Below are positions 7,197 to 15,843 of a stretch of DNA of 64,000 nt, piece after piece; the stretch's first letter is position 1; every line of letters begins with the position of its first letter. The position numbers and the translations under genes were made by a program. The notes under the pieces are model-generated. The model did not search any database. It was not told the DNA's origin and saw only the letters and a program-made list of their open reading frames with translations. The stretch is taken from NCBI RefSeq assembly GCF_002305875.1, contig NZ_CP022098.1, positions 620,001 to 684,000 on the forward strand, read 5' to 3'. The DNA is from Cystobacter fuscus (GTDB lineage: Bacteria; Myxococcota; Myxococcia; Myxococcales; Myxococcaceae).

Positions 7197-9032
7197 ATGC
7201 GGAACATTCGAGAAGAGGTGGAGGTGGCTCTCAGCCGGGTATTGGAGGGAACGACCGCATCCAAATTGGAATCCTCCACCCTGGATTTCAAGGAGCAAGG
7301 CCAGCAAGGGGGGCAGAAGGATTTCATGCGTGACCTCGCGGGTGATGTCGTCTGCTTCGCGAACGCGAGTGGTGGGGCGATCATCATCGGGGTCGACAAC
7401 AAGCAATCTGGTCCGCCAGCCTTCAAGGGGACAGACCTGGACTCCGACGAAGTCCGCAAGCGCGTCTACGAGTTGAGCAACCCGCATCTCCTCGTTGAGG
7501 CGGAAGCGCGTCAATTCTCAGGTGCTCGCTTGCTCGTCCTTTTCGTACAGCAGAGCCTTGATGTCCATGCCGACACACAAGGGCGAGCCCGACGCCGGGT
7601 GGCGACCGACTGCTTGCCCATGAACCCCGACGAGGTGGCTCGCTTACGCGAGGAACGCCGGGATTTTGATTGGTCGAGTCAACCCAGTGGACGCACTCTC
7701 AACGACGTCTCCCCGACCGCGCTTGAGGTGGCCCGCCGCAGTCTCGCCACCCTCACGGATGAAGTGCGGCGCAAGTATGCCCGCCTCAGTGACCGCGACC
7801 TGTTGGCCGCACTCGGGGTTGTTTCTGAGCAAGGGGAACTTCTGCGCGCTGGGGAGTTGCTCTTCTGCGAAACACCTTTGTCTCCCTTGCTCCAGTACCA
7901 CTACCGCCAGACGCCGGGTGGAGAGCCTCGTGCCATCGAACGCATCGAGACACCCCTTGTCCTCGCGTTCGAAAAGGTGCTGGGCCTGGTGCAGGCCCGG
8001 CTCAATCAGACGCCGATCTCGCTGCCCAACGGTCAGCAGATTGAAATCGCGGACTTTCCCCAGTTGGCCATTCGCGAGGCCCTTGCCAATGCCATCGTCC
8101 ATCAGGACTATCGGCTGCGGCGCCCTGTCTTCATTGATCATTCCCCTGAAGTCTTCGTGGTCACCTCTCCCGGACCTCTTGTCTCCGGCGTGACTCCTGA
8201 AAACATCCTGACCCATCCTCCCAAACCTCGTAACCGAGCCCTCGCACGCGCGGCACGCACCTTGGGTTTCGCCGAGGAAGCTGGACGCGGTGTGGATCGT
8301 ATGTATCGGGAAATGATTCGCTCCGGTCGTGACCTTCCTCGCATCGAGGCGTCCTTCGAGCAGGTTCAGGTGAAACTGGTGGCAGGGGCTCCCAGAACGC
8401 AGATTGCCCGCTTTGTCGCCCAGCTCCCGGAACAGGAACGGGATGACACTGACACCCTGCTGATTCTCTTCCGCCTTTGTCGCAGCAAGACCGTCACGGC
8501 GTTGGATATGGCTCCCATGTTGCAGAAATCGGTGGATGAGGCCGAGGCGAGCCTGCGGCGGCTGACGAACGACGAAGTCTCCATCCTGGAGGCCACGCGA
8601 CAAACGGCACGTCTGAGCCATCCTGCATATCGACTGCGAGGAGAGGTGCTCAAGAAACTTGGCTCAGCCGTGGATTACCAGCGCCGGACAATGGACGAGT
8701 TGGATCGAAAGATCATCCCTCATGTGCGCGAATACGGGAAGGTGAACAACCGTACCTTGCAAAACTTCTTTGACATTGATGTGCAGCGCGCGCGTGACAT
8801 CCTATCGGACATGGTGGAGCGACAGCTCCTGGTGAAGATCTCCGAGCAACAGAGAGGGCCCTCCGTGGAGTATGGCCCTGGGCCCAAGTTTCCCGGCAAG
8901 CGGAAGCCACGAACGCAGGAGTTGCGACTCGACAATCAACGTTCCCCTCTTCCCTCGCCAAAGAAAGATACGAAGACGTTGCCTTTGCCATTTCAGGCGG
9001 GCAAGCGAGGCAAGCCCCGCGGTAACTCCTGA
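7197..9032 (+). CDS. AlbA_2 (Schlafen-like) / RecG-type ATPase transcriptional regulator
   Basis: This 611-residue protein has an N-terminal AlbA_2 DNA-binding domain (about residues 20-140; STLDFKEQG and FANASGGAIIIGVDN are family motifs). It is followed by a HATPase_c_4-type domain seen in RecG-like regulators (IREALANAIVHQDYR near residue 295 and EEAGRGVDRMYREM near 370). A C-terminal winged-helix-like region (NNRTLQNFFDIDVQRARDILSDMVERQLL) and a basic tail complete it. Such proteins occur in bacterial accessory and defence regions as ATP-dependent transcription factors. The ATG at 7197 with upstream ggtgggg is preferred to a GTG 15 nt earlier. Codon use is less GC-biased than neighbouring genes, suggesting horizontal origin. 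It probably controls its own promoter through the repeat at 7110-7172. Confidence 0.78.
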   Translation: MRNIREEVEVALSRVLEGTTASKLESSTLDFKEQGQQGGQKDFMRDLAGDVVCFANASGGAIIIGVDNKQSGPPAFKGTDLDSDEVRKRVYELSNPHLLVEAEARQFSGARLLVLFVQQSLDVHADTQGRARRRVATDCLPMNPDEVARLREERRDFDWSSQPSGRTLNDVSPTALEVARRSLATLTDEVRRKYARLSDRDLLAALGVVSEQGELLRAGELLFCETPLSPLLQYHYRQTPGGEPRAIERIETPLVLAFEKVLGLVQARLNQTPISLPNGQQIEIADFPQLAIREALANAIVHQDYRLRRPVFIDHSPEVFVVTSPGPLVSGVTPENILTHPPKPRNRALARAARTLGFAEEAGRGVDRMYREMIRSGRDLPRIEASFEQVQVKLVAGAPRTQIARFVAQLPEQERDDTDTLLILFRLCRSKTVTALDMAPMLQKSVDEAEASLRRLTNDEVSILEATRQTARLSHPAYRLRGEVLKKLGSAVDYQRRTMDELDRKIIPHVREYGKVNNRTLQNFFDIDVQRARDILSDMVERQLLVKISEQQRGPSVEYGPGPKFPGKRKPRTQELRLDNQRSPLPSPKKDTKTLPLPFQAGKRGKPRGNS

Positions 9033-9034
9033 TG

Positions 9035-9140
9035 TCCGATGTGTCCTCGTGTGACTTTGCGGTGCTGGCACAGGCGTCGCTGAATGCCATCTACACGCAG
9101 GTGCATCTCGCTGATGCCCGGGTGTCGGGCATTTGGCGTC
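9035..9140 (+). pseudogene. Remnant of an LVIVD-type lipoprotein gene
   Basis: Translation of this stretch (DVSSCDFAVLAQASLNAIYT...) aligns with residues 62-98 of the intact LVIVD protein encoded at 9964-11523 (DVSSCDAASLAQVPADGIYT...), including a shared gatgtgtcctcgtgtgac. No start, signal or downstream homology is present. It abuts the stop of the AlbA_2 gene. It is best read as the leftover of a duplicated paralogue, broken by rearrangement when the AlbA_2 cassette arrived or by later deletion. Confidence 0.6.
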
Positions 9141-9183
9141 AACCCTCGTGGACCAGGGCGAGCGCCGGACAGGGCTCCGTCGC

Positions 9184-9786
9184 CTACTTCCGCGCTGACC
9201 CTTCCCCGCTCTTCGCGCGCTCCAACAGCTTCATCATGTTCTGCTCGTCCAGGGCACCGCGAGGGCAGTGGTCGGCGAGCGCCCGTGTGGAGCGTCCCCG
9301 GATGGCTCCACTGGCATGGCAGCTCTCACACGGAGGGTTTTCCGCGCACTCCTCCCCCACGTCCGGCTTGGACATCGTCTTCGCGCCCGACGTGCAGGTG
9401 GTGCGCACCCCATCGTCGTCGATGAGCATCGGCCAGGCCTTCACCTGGAGGGGGTGCAGGACTCCGCAGGAGGCGCCCGTGCGGCTGAAGTACCAGGTGC
9501 CCGACTTCCCGGACTGCTCCTCGACGGCATACAGCACGTCGTCGACGTAGTACTCCAGCCGGACCGCGTTGGCGGGGCCCGAGACCGCCCAGCTTCCACT
9601 CCCAGCCAGCTCGCCCTGATGGGTGCTGCTACCCGTCAGGCTCAGCGTGGTGACACTCAGCTCGGCGCACAGCTTGGATTCCCGGGTCGCCACCGGCAGC
9701 GGGGAGGGCCCCGGTGGAGTCTCCGGCGCGCCACCACAGGCCACTCCCAGCAGCCCGACGAGCAAGGAGCCCACCCAGGTCTTCAT
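9184..9786 (-). CDS. Lipoprotein with C-terminal CxxCH motif
   Basis: This 200-residue lipoprotein starts MKTWVGSL; its lipobox LGVAC is at about residue 17. A beta-rich middle (VSGPANAVRLEYYVDDVLYAV, then GTWYFSRTGASCGV) resembles Ig-like domains. Near the C-terminus PPCESCHASG supplies a CxxCH haem-attachment motif, followed by DHCPRGALDEQNMMKLLERAK. It may be a small haem lipoprotein, or the Cys pair may be structural. An upstream in-frame ATG at 9801 is possible. It is divergent from the LVIVD lipoprotein gene, and the 160 nt between them are relatively AT-rich and probably hold both promoters. Confidence 0.65.
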   Translation of the reverse strand: MKTWVGSLLVGLLGVACGGAPETPPGPSPLPVATRESKLCAELSVTTLSLTGSSTHQGELAGSGSWAVSGPANAVRLEYYVDDVLYAVEEQSGKSGTWYFSRTGASCGVLHPLQVKAWPMLIDDDGVRTTCTSGAKTMSKPDVGEECAENPPCESCHASGAIRGRSTRALADHCPRGALDEQNMMKLLERAKSGEGSARK

Positions 9787-9963
9787 CCGGTACTGGCGCA
9801 TCTTCGGGACTCCTTGGCCGTGCTGGAAGAATCTTTCAGATGCACTGTACCAGGAAAATCCCGTAAAAGGTACCAGTCATTGGACGTCAGAGAACGCCGG
9901 GAGCGCGGGAGCCAGGAAGCGCTGCCCGAGGTCCTGCTCTGGATGGGCTCGGTATGATGCCGC

Positions 9964-11523
9964 ATGCACCTGAGTCGTAAGTGGGGCGTCTCCGTCCTGA
10001 TCGCCGGGATGGTGATGTCGGGCTGTGAGGAGAAGCCGGTTTCGCCGTCTCTCGTCCAGGGGGACGGCGACTGGACGGACACGGGTCGCTATGCCGCATG
10101 CAACGTGTACTCGGTGCAGGGCAGGGCGTGTGGGGACCGGGAGACCTTCGATGTGTCCTCGTGTGACGCGGCGTCGCTGGCCCAGGTGCCGGCGGACGGC
10201 ATCTACACCCTGGTGTATCGCACCGACTCCCAGGTGCCCGGAATCGGTGCGGACGCCTTCCGGGTCTCGGCGGATGGGCGCCTCGATTCCTTTCACGGCG
10301 CGCCCCCGACGGAACGCCGCATCGGCCCGCGCGAGTTCTTCCTGACGAGTACCCGGACCTTGTCCCCGACCGTCACGGTGCGCAACACCCTGGTGGGCTG
10401 CCGCGCCGAGGGCACCTGGCTGTATGGCTGTTTCGCCAGTTGCCGCAACGGCAGGTACACCCGTTTTGGCACCTTCCTGGCCGAGCGGTGGACGCGGCGC
10501 GCGGGGGAGGAGGAGGCCTCGGGGCTGCGGCTCACGTCCGAGTCCTTCGTGGAGCAGGGCCTACCGGTAGACGTCTACGTCACCCAGGGCCATGCCTATG
10601 TGGTGTCCATCCCGAATGGCCCCGAGAAGGGGGGACTCACGGTGTTCGACGTGAGCAACCCGGCGGCCCCGGTACTCCGGAGCACCCTCAGCCTGCCGAC
10701 GGACAACTATTGGAACGGAGTGTGGGCGAAGGGGAACGCGCTCTACGTGGCGAGCGCCGATTCGGGGGTGATCGTCTTCGACATCTCGGAGCCCGCCACG
10801 CCGAGGCTCGTGCGGCAGGTTCCCTCGGATCAGGGGCCGCTCGACGTGCACACCGTGTTCGAGGAGGGAGACCGGTTGTATGCCATGTCGCCGAGCCCCC
10901 GGCCCCGGACGCTCGTCTTCGACATCCGTGAGCCCCGGGAGCCGGTGCTGATCGGTGAGTACGCGGAGCCGCCGGCCGCTGGCTTGCCCCCGGGCTATCC
11001 CCATGACGCGCTGGCCCTGGAGGGGCGGCTGTACATCAATCACTGGTCCCAGGGTTACCTCATCGTGGACGTGAGCGACCCGGTGGCCCCGAGGAAGCTG
11101 GGCGAGTTCGTCTACCCCTACGCCACGAGCCACGCGAACGCGGTGGGCCGGTTCGGCGAGCGGCTCATCGCCTTCGAGGGCGGAGAGAACTGGGGCGCGC
11201 ACCTGCGGGTGCTGGACGTGACGGACCCGGCGCATCCGGTGAAGGTGGGCGAGTACTCGCTGGGCTCGAACGTGTCCCTCCACAACATGGTGTTGAAGGG
11301 CTCGAGGCTCTACGTGGCGCACTATCAGCACGGCGTGCGGGTGCTGGACGTGTCGGTGCCGGAGAGCCCGCGCGAGGTGGCCTACTCCAACACCTTCCGC
11401 GAGACGGACCCGGAGCGGGGCACGAGCTTCTACGATGGTGCCATCGGGATGCGGGTGCCGGGCGATGGGTTTGTGTATGTCATCGACACCTCGCGGGGGC
11501 TGCTCGTCTTCCCCGAGCCCTGA
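9964..11523 (+). CDS. LVIVD-repeat beta-propeller lipoprotein
   Basis: This 519-residue lipoprotein has a VMSGC lipobox (Cys20). Residues 40-175 form a Cys-containing N-terminal domain (RACGDRETFDVSSCD, LVGCRAEGTWLYGCFASC). Residues 185-519 contain LVIVD repeats, seen as GGLTVFDVSNPAAPV, SGVIVFDISEPATPR, YLIVDVSDPVAPRKLGEF, LRVLDVTDPAHPVKVGEY and HGVRVLDVSVPESPR; these form a surface-exposed propeller found in many secreted bacterial proteins of unknown function. It is followed 22 nt later by the exported methyltransferase gene, so the two probably form an operon. A fragment of a close paralogue survives at 9035-9140. Confidence 0.8.
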   Translation: MHLSRKWGVSVLIAGMVMSGCEEKPVSPSLVQGDGDWTDTGRYAACNVYSVQGRACGDRETFDVSSCDAASLAQVPADGIYTLVYRTDSQVPGIGADAFRVSADGRLDSFHGAPPTERRIGPREFFLTSTRTLSPTVTVRNTLVGCRAEGTWLYGCFASCRNGRYTRFGTFLAERWTRRAGEEEASGLRLTSESFVEQGLPVDVYVTQGHAYVVSIPNGPEKGGLTVFDVSNPAAPVLRSTLSLPTDNYWNGVWAKGNALYVASADSGVIVFDISEPATPRLVRQVPSDQGPLDVHTVFEEGDRLYAMSPSPRPRTLVFDIREPREPVLIGEYAEPPAAGLPPGYPHDALALEGRLYINHWSQGYLIVDVSDPVAPRKLGEFVYPYATSHANAVGRFGERLIAFEGGENWGAHLRVLDVTDPAHPVKVGEYSLGSNVSLHNMVLKGSRLYVAHYQHGVRVLDVSVPESPREVAYSNTFRETDPERGTSFYDGAIGMRVPGDGFVYVIDTSRGLLVFPEP

Positions 11524-11545
11524 CACCACCTACCTGGAGACCGTC

Positions 11546-12283
11546 ATGATCTCGAAGCGCTCCTTCTTCCGCCGCGCCGCATGCACCTGGGGCACCACGC
11601 TGCTCCTGGGCTCCGGAGCCTGTGCGCACCGGACCTCGTCCGAGGCTCCCGCGCCAGCCGCGGACGCCGCGCCGCCGCACGGCCATGGAGGACATCACGG
11701 AGGGATGCCCCACCGCTTCGAGAACGCGGAGGAGTGGGTGAAGCGCTTCGAGGAGCCCGGGCGCGAGGCGTGGCAGAAGCCCGACGAGGTGGTGAAGGCG
11801 CTCGGCCTCGCCGCGGACGCGAAGGTGGCGGACATCGGCGCGGGGACGGGCTACTTCGCGGTGCGGCTCGCGCGCGCGGTCCCCGAGGGCCGGGTGTACG
11901 GCGTCGACATCGAGCCCGACATGGTGCGTTACATGGGCGAGCGCGCCCGGCGCGAGGGATTGAGCAACCTCACGCCCGTGCTGGCCTCGGCCGAGGACGC
12001 GAAGCTGCCCGAGCCGGTGGACCTGGTGCTCATCGTTGACTCGTATCATCACGTGGGCGAGCGCGTGGCGTGGCTCCAGCGGTTGGCGGAGAAGCTACGT
12101 CCGGGAGGGCGCGTGGTCATCATCGACTTCCGCGTGGAGTCCTCCATGGGGCCTCCGCCCGCGCACAAGCTGTCGCCCGAGCGCGTGCGGGAGGAGTTCG
12201 AGGCCGCGGGCTACAGCCAGTCCCAGACGCTCTCATTCCTGCCCGAGCAGTATTTTCTGGTGTTCCAATACCAGACGCACTGA
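11546..12283 (+). CDS. Class I SAM-dependent methyltransferase with lipoprotein-type signal
   Basis: This 245-residue protein starts MISKRSFFRR and has a hydrophobic stretch with a GSGAC lipobox (about residue 27), then a His/Gly-rich linker (HGHGGHHGG). The rest is a Rossmann methyltransferase: motif I VADIGAGTGYFAVRLA, the acidic VYGVDIEPDM, LVLIVDSYHHV at motif IV, and LRPGGRVVIIDFRVE. The enzyme would use S-adenosylmethionine, yet the signal predicts export, which is odd because SAM is cytoplasmic. Either the signal is not used, or the protein sits on the inner face of a membrane. It is downstream of and probably cotranscribed with the LVIVD lipoprotein. The His-rich linker suggests metal binding. 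Confidence 0.8.
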   Translation: MISKRSFFRRAACTWGTTLLLGSGACAHRTSSEAPAPAADAAPPHGHGGHHGGMPHRFENAEEWVKRFEEPGREAWQKPDEVVKALGLAADAKVADIGAGTGYFAVRLARAVPEGRVYGVDIEPDMVRYMGERARREGLSNLTPVLASAEDAKLPEPVDLVLIVDSYHHVGERVAWLQRLAEKLRPGGRVVIIDFRVESSMGPPPAHKLSPERVREEFEAAGYSQSQTLSFLPEQYFLVFQYQTH

Positions 12284-12302
12284 GCGACTCGTCCGCGTAG
12301 CC

Positions 12303-12329
12303 AGGAGGGCCACTGTCCCGGGTCCTCCT
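12303..12329 (+). terminator. Probable intrinsic terminator
   Basis: A 9-bp stem (aggagggcc pairing with ggtcctcct, one G-T) with a 9-nt loop lies 20 nt after the methyltransferase stop and is followed by a T-rich tgttgctct. It would end the LVIVD-methyltransferase unit. Confidence 0.55.
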
Positions 12330-12462
12330 TGTTGCTCTCGCGTCGACAAACCGGCGCGTGGCGGGCGCTCGTCCCGGTGGCTCCAGAGGAGAACGAGAGC
12401 GCGTATGTCTTGGTATGGGCCGTGCAATTCCTGACAGGACACCCCTACAGGAGAACCCCGTC

Positions 12463-13782
12463 ATGAATCGCACCGCACTGCTGCTGTTGCCCTCGCTGCT
12501 TGGTCTCGCCTGTGGCGAGGCGGAGACCACCGCTGGGTCCACCCCCGCGTCCACCCGGCTCGAGTCCGCCGCGCTCTCGGCGGTCTTCTCGGGCACGGTG
12601 GTGGACGAGCTGGGCAAGCCCATCGCCGGCGCACGCGTGACGGTGAATGGAATCGTCCGCGTGACCAGCACCACGGGCACGTACAGTGTCTCGGTGACCG
12701 ACTCGGGGACCGGCTACCGGCTCGACATCCGCAAGGATGGCTACGCGCCGGTGAACACGCTCAAGACGGCGGGCCAGATCGGGCAGAAGCATGTGCTCGC
12801 CCAGGGCTTCACGAAGGTGATCAACCCGGTGGCGACCACCGAGCTCATCGATCCCAAGTCGGGCATCCGGGTGCTGGTGCCCGCCAACAGCCTCCAGACT
12901 TCGGCGGGCGTACCCGCCACGGGGCAGGTATCGTTCTCCATCTCGCCGCATGGCCCGGACACGATGCCCGGCGACTTCAGCGCGAGGAACTCCGCCGGTC
13001 AGCCGGTGGCGCTCGAGACCGTGGGCGCGGTGACGCTGGCGGCGGTGGACGCCAGTGGCAACACCCTGAGCCTGATTCCCGGCAGGATCCTGGACGTGCG
13101 CATCCCCGTCCCCGCGGCCGTGGGGGGAAGCATGCCCGCGTGCGTGCTCAACGGGACGTGCCGGGCCGCCATCTGGCTGTTCGATCCGCTCACGGGCCTG
13201 TGGAAGGAGCAGGCGGCGAGCGCCCAGTTCTCCACCACGGGCACCTCGTTGAAGATCGTCGGCCAGCGCAAGGGAGAGCTCATTCCCGGTGACGGCCTGG
13301 GCACGTGGAACGCGGACATCGAGGTGACCACCCCCGCGTGCACGCTCATCGAGTTCGTGAACATCCCCCTGGATTGCTACAACCCGCCCCCGGGCACCAC
13401 GCCCGAGCCCGGCATCGAGGTGGGTTTCGAGCAGAACACCGTGAGCGGGACGCCCAAGTCGAAGACGCTGGCGTCGGGCTCGGGCACGTCGTTCATCGCG
13501 CTCACCAACCTGCGCGCCAGCACCGCCCTGAAGCTGTCCGTGGAGTTCCCGCCGGGCGCTCCCGCCTACTGCGGCGCCAACCTCACGCTCACCTCGACGC
13601 CGCCGGCGTCCGCCACCTATCCCCAGTACTGGGCCACGGGTGGACTCACGCAGTTCATCACCGGGCCGCAGACCTTCACCGGCTACCCGAAGAACGCCGC
13701 GGGCAACAACATCACCCTCGCCGACGTGGCCGCGGGGGACCATCCGTGTGGCTCGCACCTCTACGTCGAGACGCACCCGTAG
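12463..13782 (+). CDS. Lipoprotein with carboxypeptidase-regulatory-like domain
   Basis: This 439-residue lipoprotein (GLAC lipobox, Cys17) carries a carboxypeptidase regulatory-like/CarboxypepD_reg fold at about residues 40-110 (FSGTVVDELGKPIAGARVTVNG, SVTDSGTGYRLDIRKDGYAPV). The middle region, IDPKSGIRVLVPANSLQTSAG with VSFSISPHGPDTMPGDFSA, resembles ZU5-like or invasin-associated all-beta domains. Several Cys residues in the C-terminal half may form disulphides. It is probably a surface-exposed structural or adhesive protein with no enzymatic motif. The ATG at 12463 is chosen because the signal peptide starts there. Confidence 0.72.
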   Translation: MNRTALLLLPSLLGLACGEAETTAGSTPASTRLESAALSAVFSGTVVDELGKPIAGARVTVNGIVRVTSTTGTYSVSVTDSGTGYRLDIRKDGYAPVNTLKTAGQIGQKHVLAQGFTKVINPVATTELIDPKSGIRVLVPANSLQTSAGVPATGQVSFSISPHGPDTMPGDFSARNSAGQPVALETVGAVTLAAVDASGNTLSLIPGRILDVRIPVPAAVGGSMPACVLNGTCRAAIWLFDPLTGLWKEQAASAQFSTTGTSLKIVGQRKGELIPGDGLGTWNADIEVTTPACTLIEFVNIPLDCYNPPPGTTPEPGIEVGFEQNTVSGTPKSKTLASGSGTSFIALTNLRASTALKLSVEFPPGAPAYCGANLTLTSTPPASATYPQYWATGGLTQFITGPQTFTGYPKNAAGNNITLADVAAGDHPCGSHLYVETHP

Positions 13783-13798
13783 GCCGCGGCCTCGGAGT

Positions 13799-13826
13799 CC
13801 CCGCGGGTCTTCACGCGCCCGCGGGG
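13799..13826. terminator. Hairpin between convergent genes
   Basis: A 9-bp GC stem (ccccgcggg with cccgcgggg, 10-nt loop) lies 16 nt after the rightward lipoprotein stop and overlaps the stop codon of the leftward SEC-C gene. It has no T tract. It probably limits read-through in one or both directions. Confidence 0.45.
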
Positions 13827-15097
13827 GGCTGCTCGATGGGATGGGCGCGCAGCCACTCCTGGGCGCGGTGGATGCGCTCGGTGGCGGCGGGCAGGCTCAT
13901 GCTCGCGAGCAGCGCGCGGTAGGGCTCGAGGTCCTCGGCCGTCCAGCGCGTCTTGGCCTCCAGGTCCGCGCGCACCACCTGCTCCTCGGCCGAGCGGGCC
14001 TCGGGCTCGGCGCGCGAGGTGAGGATGGCGGCGAGCACCATGCGCACCGGCTCGGCCTCGAAGGCCACGGCGGCCTCGGTGAAGAAGGCGCGCGTCGCGT
14101 CGTCGAGCGTGGAGTCCTTGGACCGGGTGCGCACGCGCTCGAGCAGGTTCGCCAGGAAGTCCTTGTCCACGTCCAGGGCCTTGCGCACGGCGCCCAGGAA
14201 GGTGACCACCGCGGCGCTCCGGGCCTTCGCGTCCATGTCCGGGGACTTGAGCGCGCTCAACGGCTCCCAGAGGACGGCGGTGAGCCACACCTGCTCCTCG
14301 GGGGCGAGCAGCGAGGGCGTGTTCGGCTGGCGCATGAGGGTCTCCACGCGCATGGCGCGCTCGCGCGCCTCCTGGGCGATGCGCGCGGCGAGGCCGGGAT
14401 CCGACTCCACGTACTTCACCAGGGCCTCCATCTCGCCCTTGCTCGCCTTGCGCAGCGCCTCGCGTGCCTCCTCGGGCAGGTCCGTGTCCTGCGCCTCCAG
14501 GCCCGCGGCGAGCTTCTGGCCGTGCTGGGCGCCCCACTCGCGCCACTGCACGTTGAACAGCACGTCGAGCACCGGGCGATCCTCGGCGGCGACACGGCCG
14601 TCCTTGGGGGTGGAGGCGAGCAGGGCGCCGAGGCACAGCGCCCGCCGGTCCTCGGCGGACAGGCCCGAGGTGGTGGCGCGCGCGAGCAGCGCGGCGCGCA
14701 GCTTCTCGAGGAAGGCCCGTGTGCCCAGCTCGCGCACGGTGCTCAGCCGCAGCATGTGGCGCGCCTGGGCGGGGTCGCGCTCGACGGCCTCGGTGAGCTG
14801 CTCGAGCTGCCGGGACACGTGCGCGTGGAAGAGCTCGGCGTCGAAGCGCAGGCCGGGCACGGGCCCCCAGCCGGTGAGCAGCGAGCCCAGGTGCTCCAGG
14901 GTGGAGGAGACGCGCGACAGGTCCTCGCCGCGCAGCATCTCCATGGCCGCCTGCAGGTCCTCGGCGAGCGGGTGGCGGGATGGCGGGGGAGGGGCCGCCG
15001 CCTCGCGCGCCCGGTCCTCGGCGGCGTGGCAGACCTTGTACTTCTTGCCGCTGCCGCAAGGGCAGGGCTCGTTGCGTCCGGGCTTCTGGCGGCTCAC
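13811..15097 (-). CDS. SEC-C metal-binding-domain protein
   Basis: This 428-residue cytoplasmic protein has an N-terminal SEC-C zinc-binding motif (NEPCPCGSGKKYKVCH, residues 9-24), like the C-terminal zinc finger of SecA that binds SecB and ribosomes. The remainder is a long helical region rich in Ala, Glu and Arg with no recognised catalytic site. Such SEC-C proteins are common and poorly characterised; a chaperone-linked or protein-binding role is a guess. The start at 15097 directly precedes the zinc motif, with gaggtag upstream as a ribosome-binding site. Confidence 0.75.
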   Translation of the reverse strand: MSRQKPGRNEPCPCGSGKKYKVCHAAEDRAREAAAPPPPSRHPLAEDLQAAMEMLRGEDLSRVSSTLEHLGSLLTGWGPVPGLRFDAELFHAHVSRQLEQLTEAVERDPAQARHMLRLSTVRELGTRAFLEKLRAALLARATTSGLSAEDRRALCLGALLASTPKDGRVAAEDRPVLDVLFNVQWREWGAQHGQKLAAGLEAQDTDLPEEAREALRKASKGEMEALVKYVESDPGLAARIAQEARERAMRVETLMRQPNTPSLLAPEEQVWLTAVLWEPLSALKSPDMDAKARSAAVVTFLGAVRKALDVDKDFLANLLERVRTRSKDSTLDDATRAFFTEAAVAFEAEPVRMVLAAILTSRAEPEARSAEEQVVRADLEAKTRWTAEDLEPYRALLASMSLPAATERIHRAQEWLRAHPIEQPPAGA

Positions 15098-15230
15098 GTC
15101 TACCTCTCCTGTCGAAGAATCCGAGCCCCTCTAGCAGAGGTGTTCCGGTGTCGCGAGGTCCACGGCCGTCGCGGCACTGGAGGGGAAACGGTTCATGCCA
15201 GGAGGCCGTTTTGGCATTAGGTTCGCGGGC

Positions 15231-15818
15231 ATGAAACGATTCCTCGGTGCGATGACCATCCTGGCGGCGGTGGGCCTGGCCCAGGCGCAGCAGACGCAGA
15301 AGGCTCCTCCCGCGGCGGCGCAGCCGGCCCCGCAGGGAGCGGTGGCGGAGGCGGGCGGACTGAGCTGGACGGCTCCCAAGGAGTGGGAGGCCCTGCCGGC
15401 GCGGCCCATGCGGGCGGCGACCTATCGGATCGCTCCCGCGAAGGGAGACACGGAGCCGGCGGAGCTGGCCGTGTTCTACTTCGGCCAGGGCCAGGGCGGC
15501 GCGGTGGACGCCAACGTGAAGCGCTGGGTGGGGCAGTTCCAGAAGGCGGACGGCACGGCGCTCACGGACAAGGACGTGCGCACGAAGAAGGAGACGCTCA
15601 ACGGGCTCGCCGTCACCACGGTGGACGTGAAGGGCACCTACACCGGGGGCGGTCCGATGATGGGTCCCTCCTCGCCGAAGGCGGGCTCGCGTCTGCTGGG
15701 CATCATCGTCGAGGGTCCCGAGGGTCCGCTGTTCTTCAAGCTCACCGGCACCGAGCGCACGGTGGCCGGCGCGGAGAAGGGCTTCCGCAAGCTCGTGGAG
15801 TCGGTGAAGAAGAAGTAG
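15231..15818 (+). CDS. Secreted protein of unknown function
   Basis: This 195-residue protein has a Sec signal peptide (MKRFLGAMTILAAVGLAQA, cleaved before QQTQK) followed by an Ala/Pro/Gln-rich linker and a compact domain (LSWTAPKEWEALPARPMRAATYRI, ELAVFYFGQGQGG, GFRKLVESVKKK). The domain occurs as stand-alone exported proteins in myxobacteria and acidobacteria without a known role. A gene-proximal terminator follows. The start is fixed by the signal peptide; an upstream in-frame start at 15195 is unlikely. It is divergent from the SEC-C gene. Confidence 0.65.
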   Translation: MKRFLGAMTILAAVGLAQAQQTQKAPPAAAQPAPQGAVAEAGGLSWTAPKEWEALPARPMRAATYRIAPAKGDTEPAELAVFYFGQGQGGAVDANVKRWVGQFQKADGTALTDKDVRTKKETLNGLAVTTVDVKGTYTGGGPMMGPSSPKAGSRLLGIIVEGPEGPLFFKLTGTERTVAGAEKGFRKLVESVKKK

Positions 15819-15843
15819 AGGGCGGGCGGGGAGACGAGCGGTC

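Noticed and set aside
9032-9550. Open frame starting at the stop of the AlbA_2 gene (TGATG overlap)
   Set aside because: Only its first 37 codons resemble a protein, the LVIVD remnant; the rest is antisense to the lipoprotein gene at 9184-9786.
9844-9877. Imperfect palindrome ctgtacc...ggtaccag between divergent lipoprotein genes
   Set aside because: The arms differ in length and no partner site or regulator is evident; it may just reflect an AT-rich promoter region.
13640-15220. Rightward frame antisense to the SEC-C gene
   Set aside because: The opposite strand encodes a clear SEC-C zinc motif and the family start; this frame is Arg/Gly-rich shadow.
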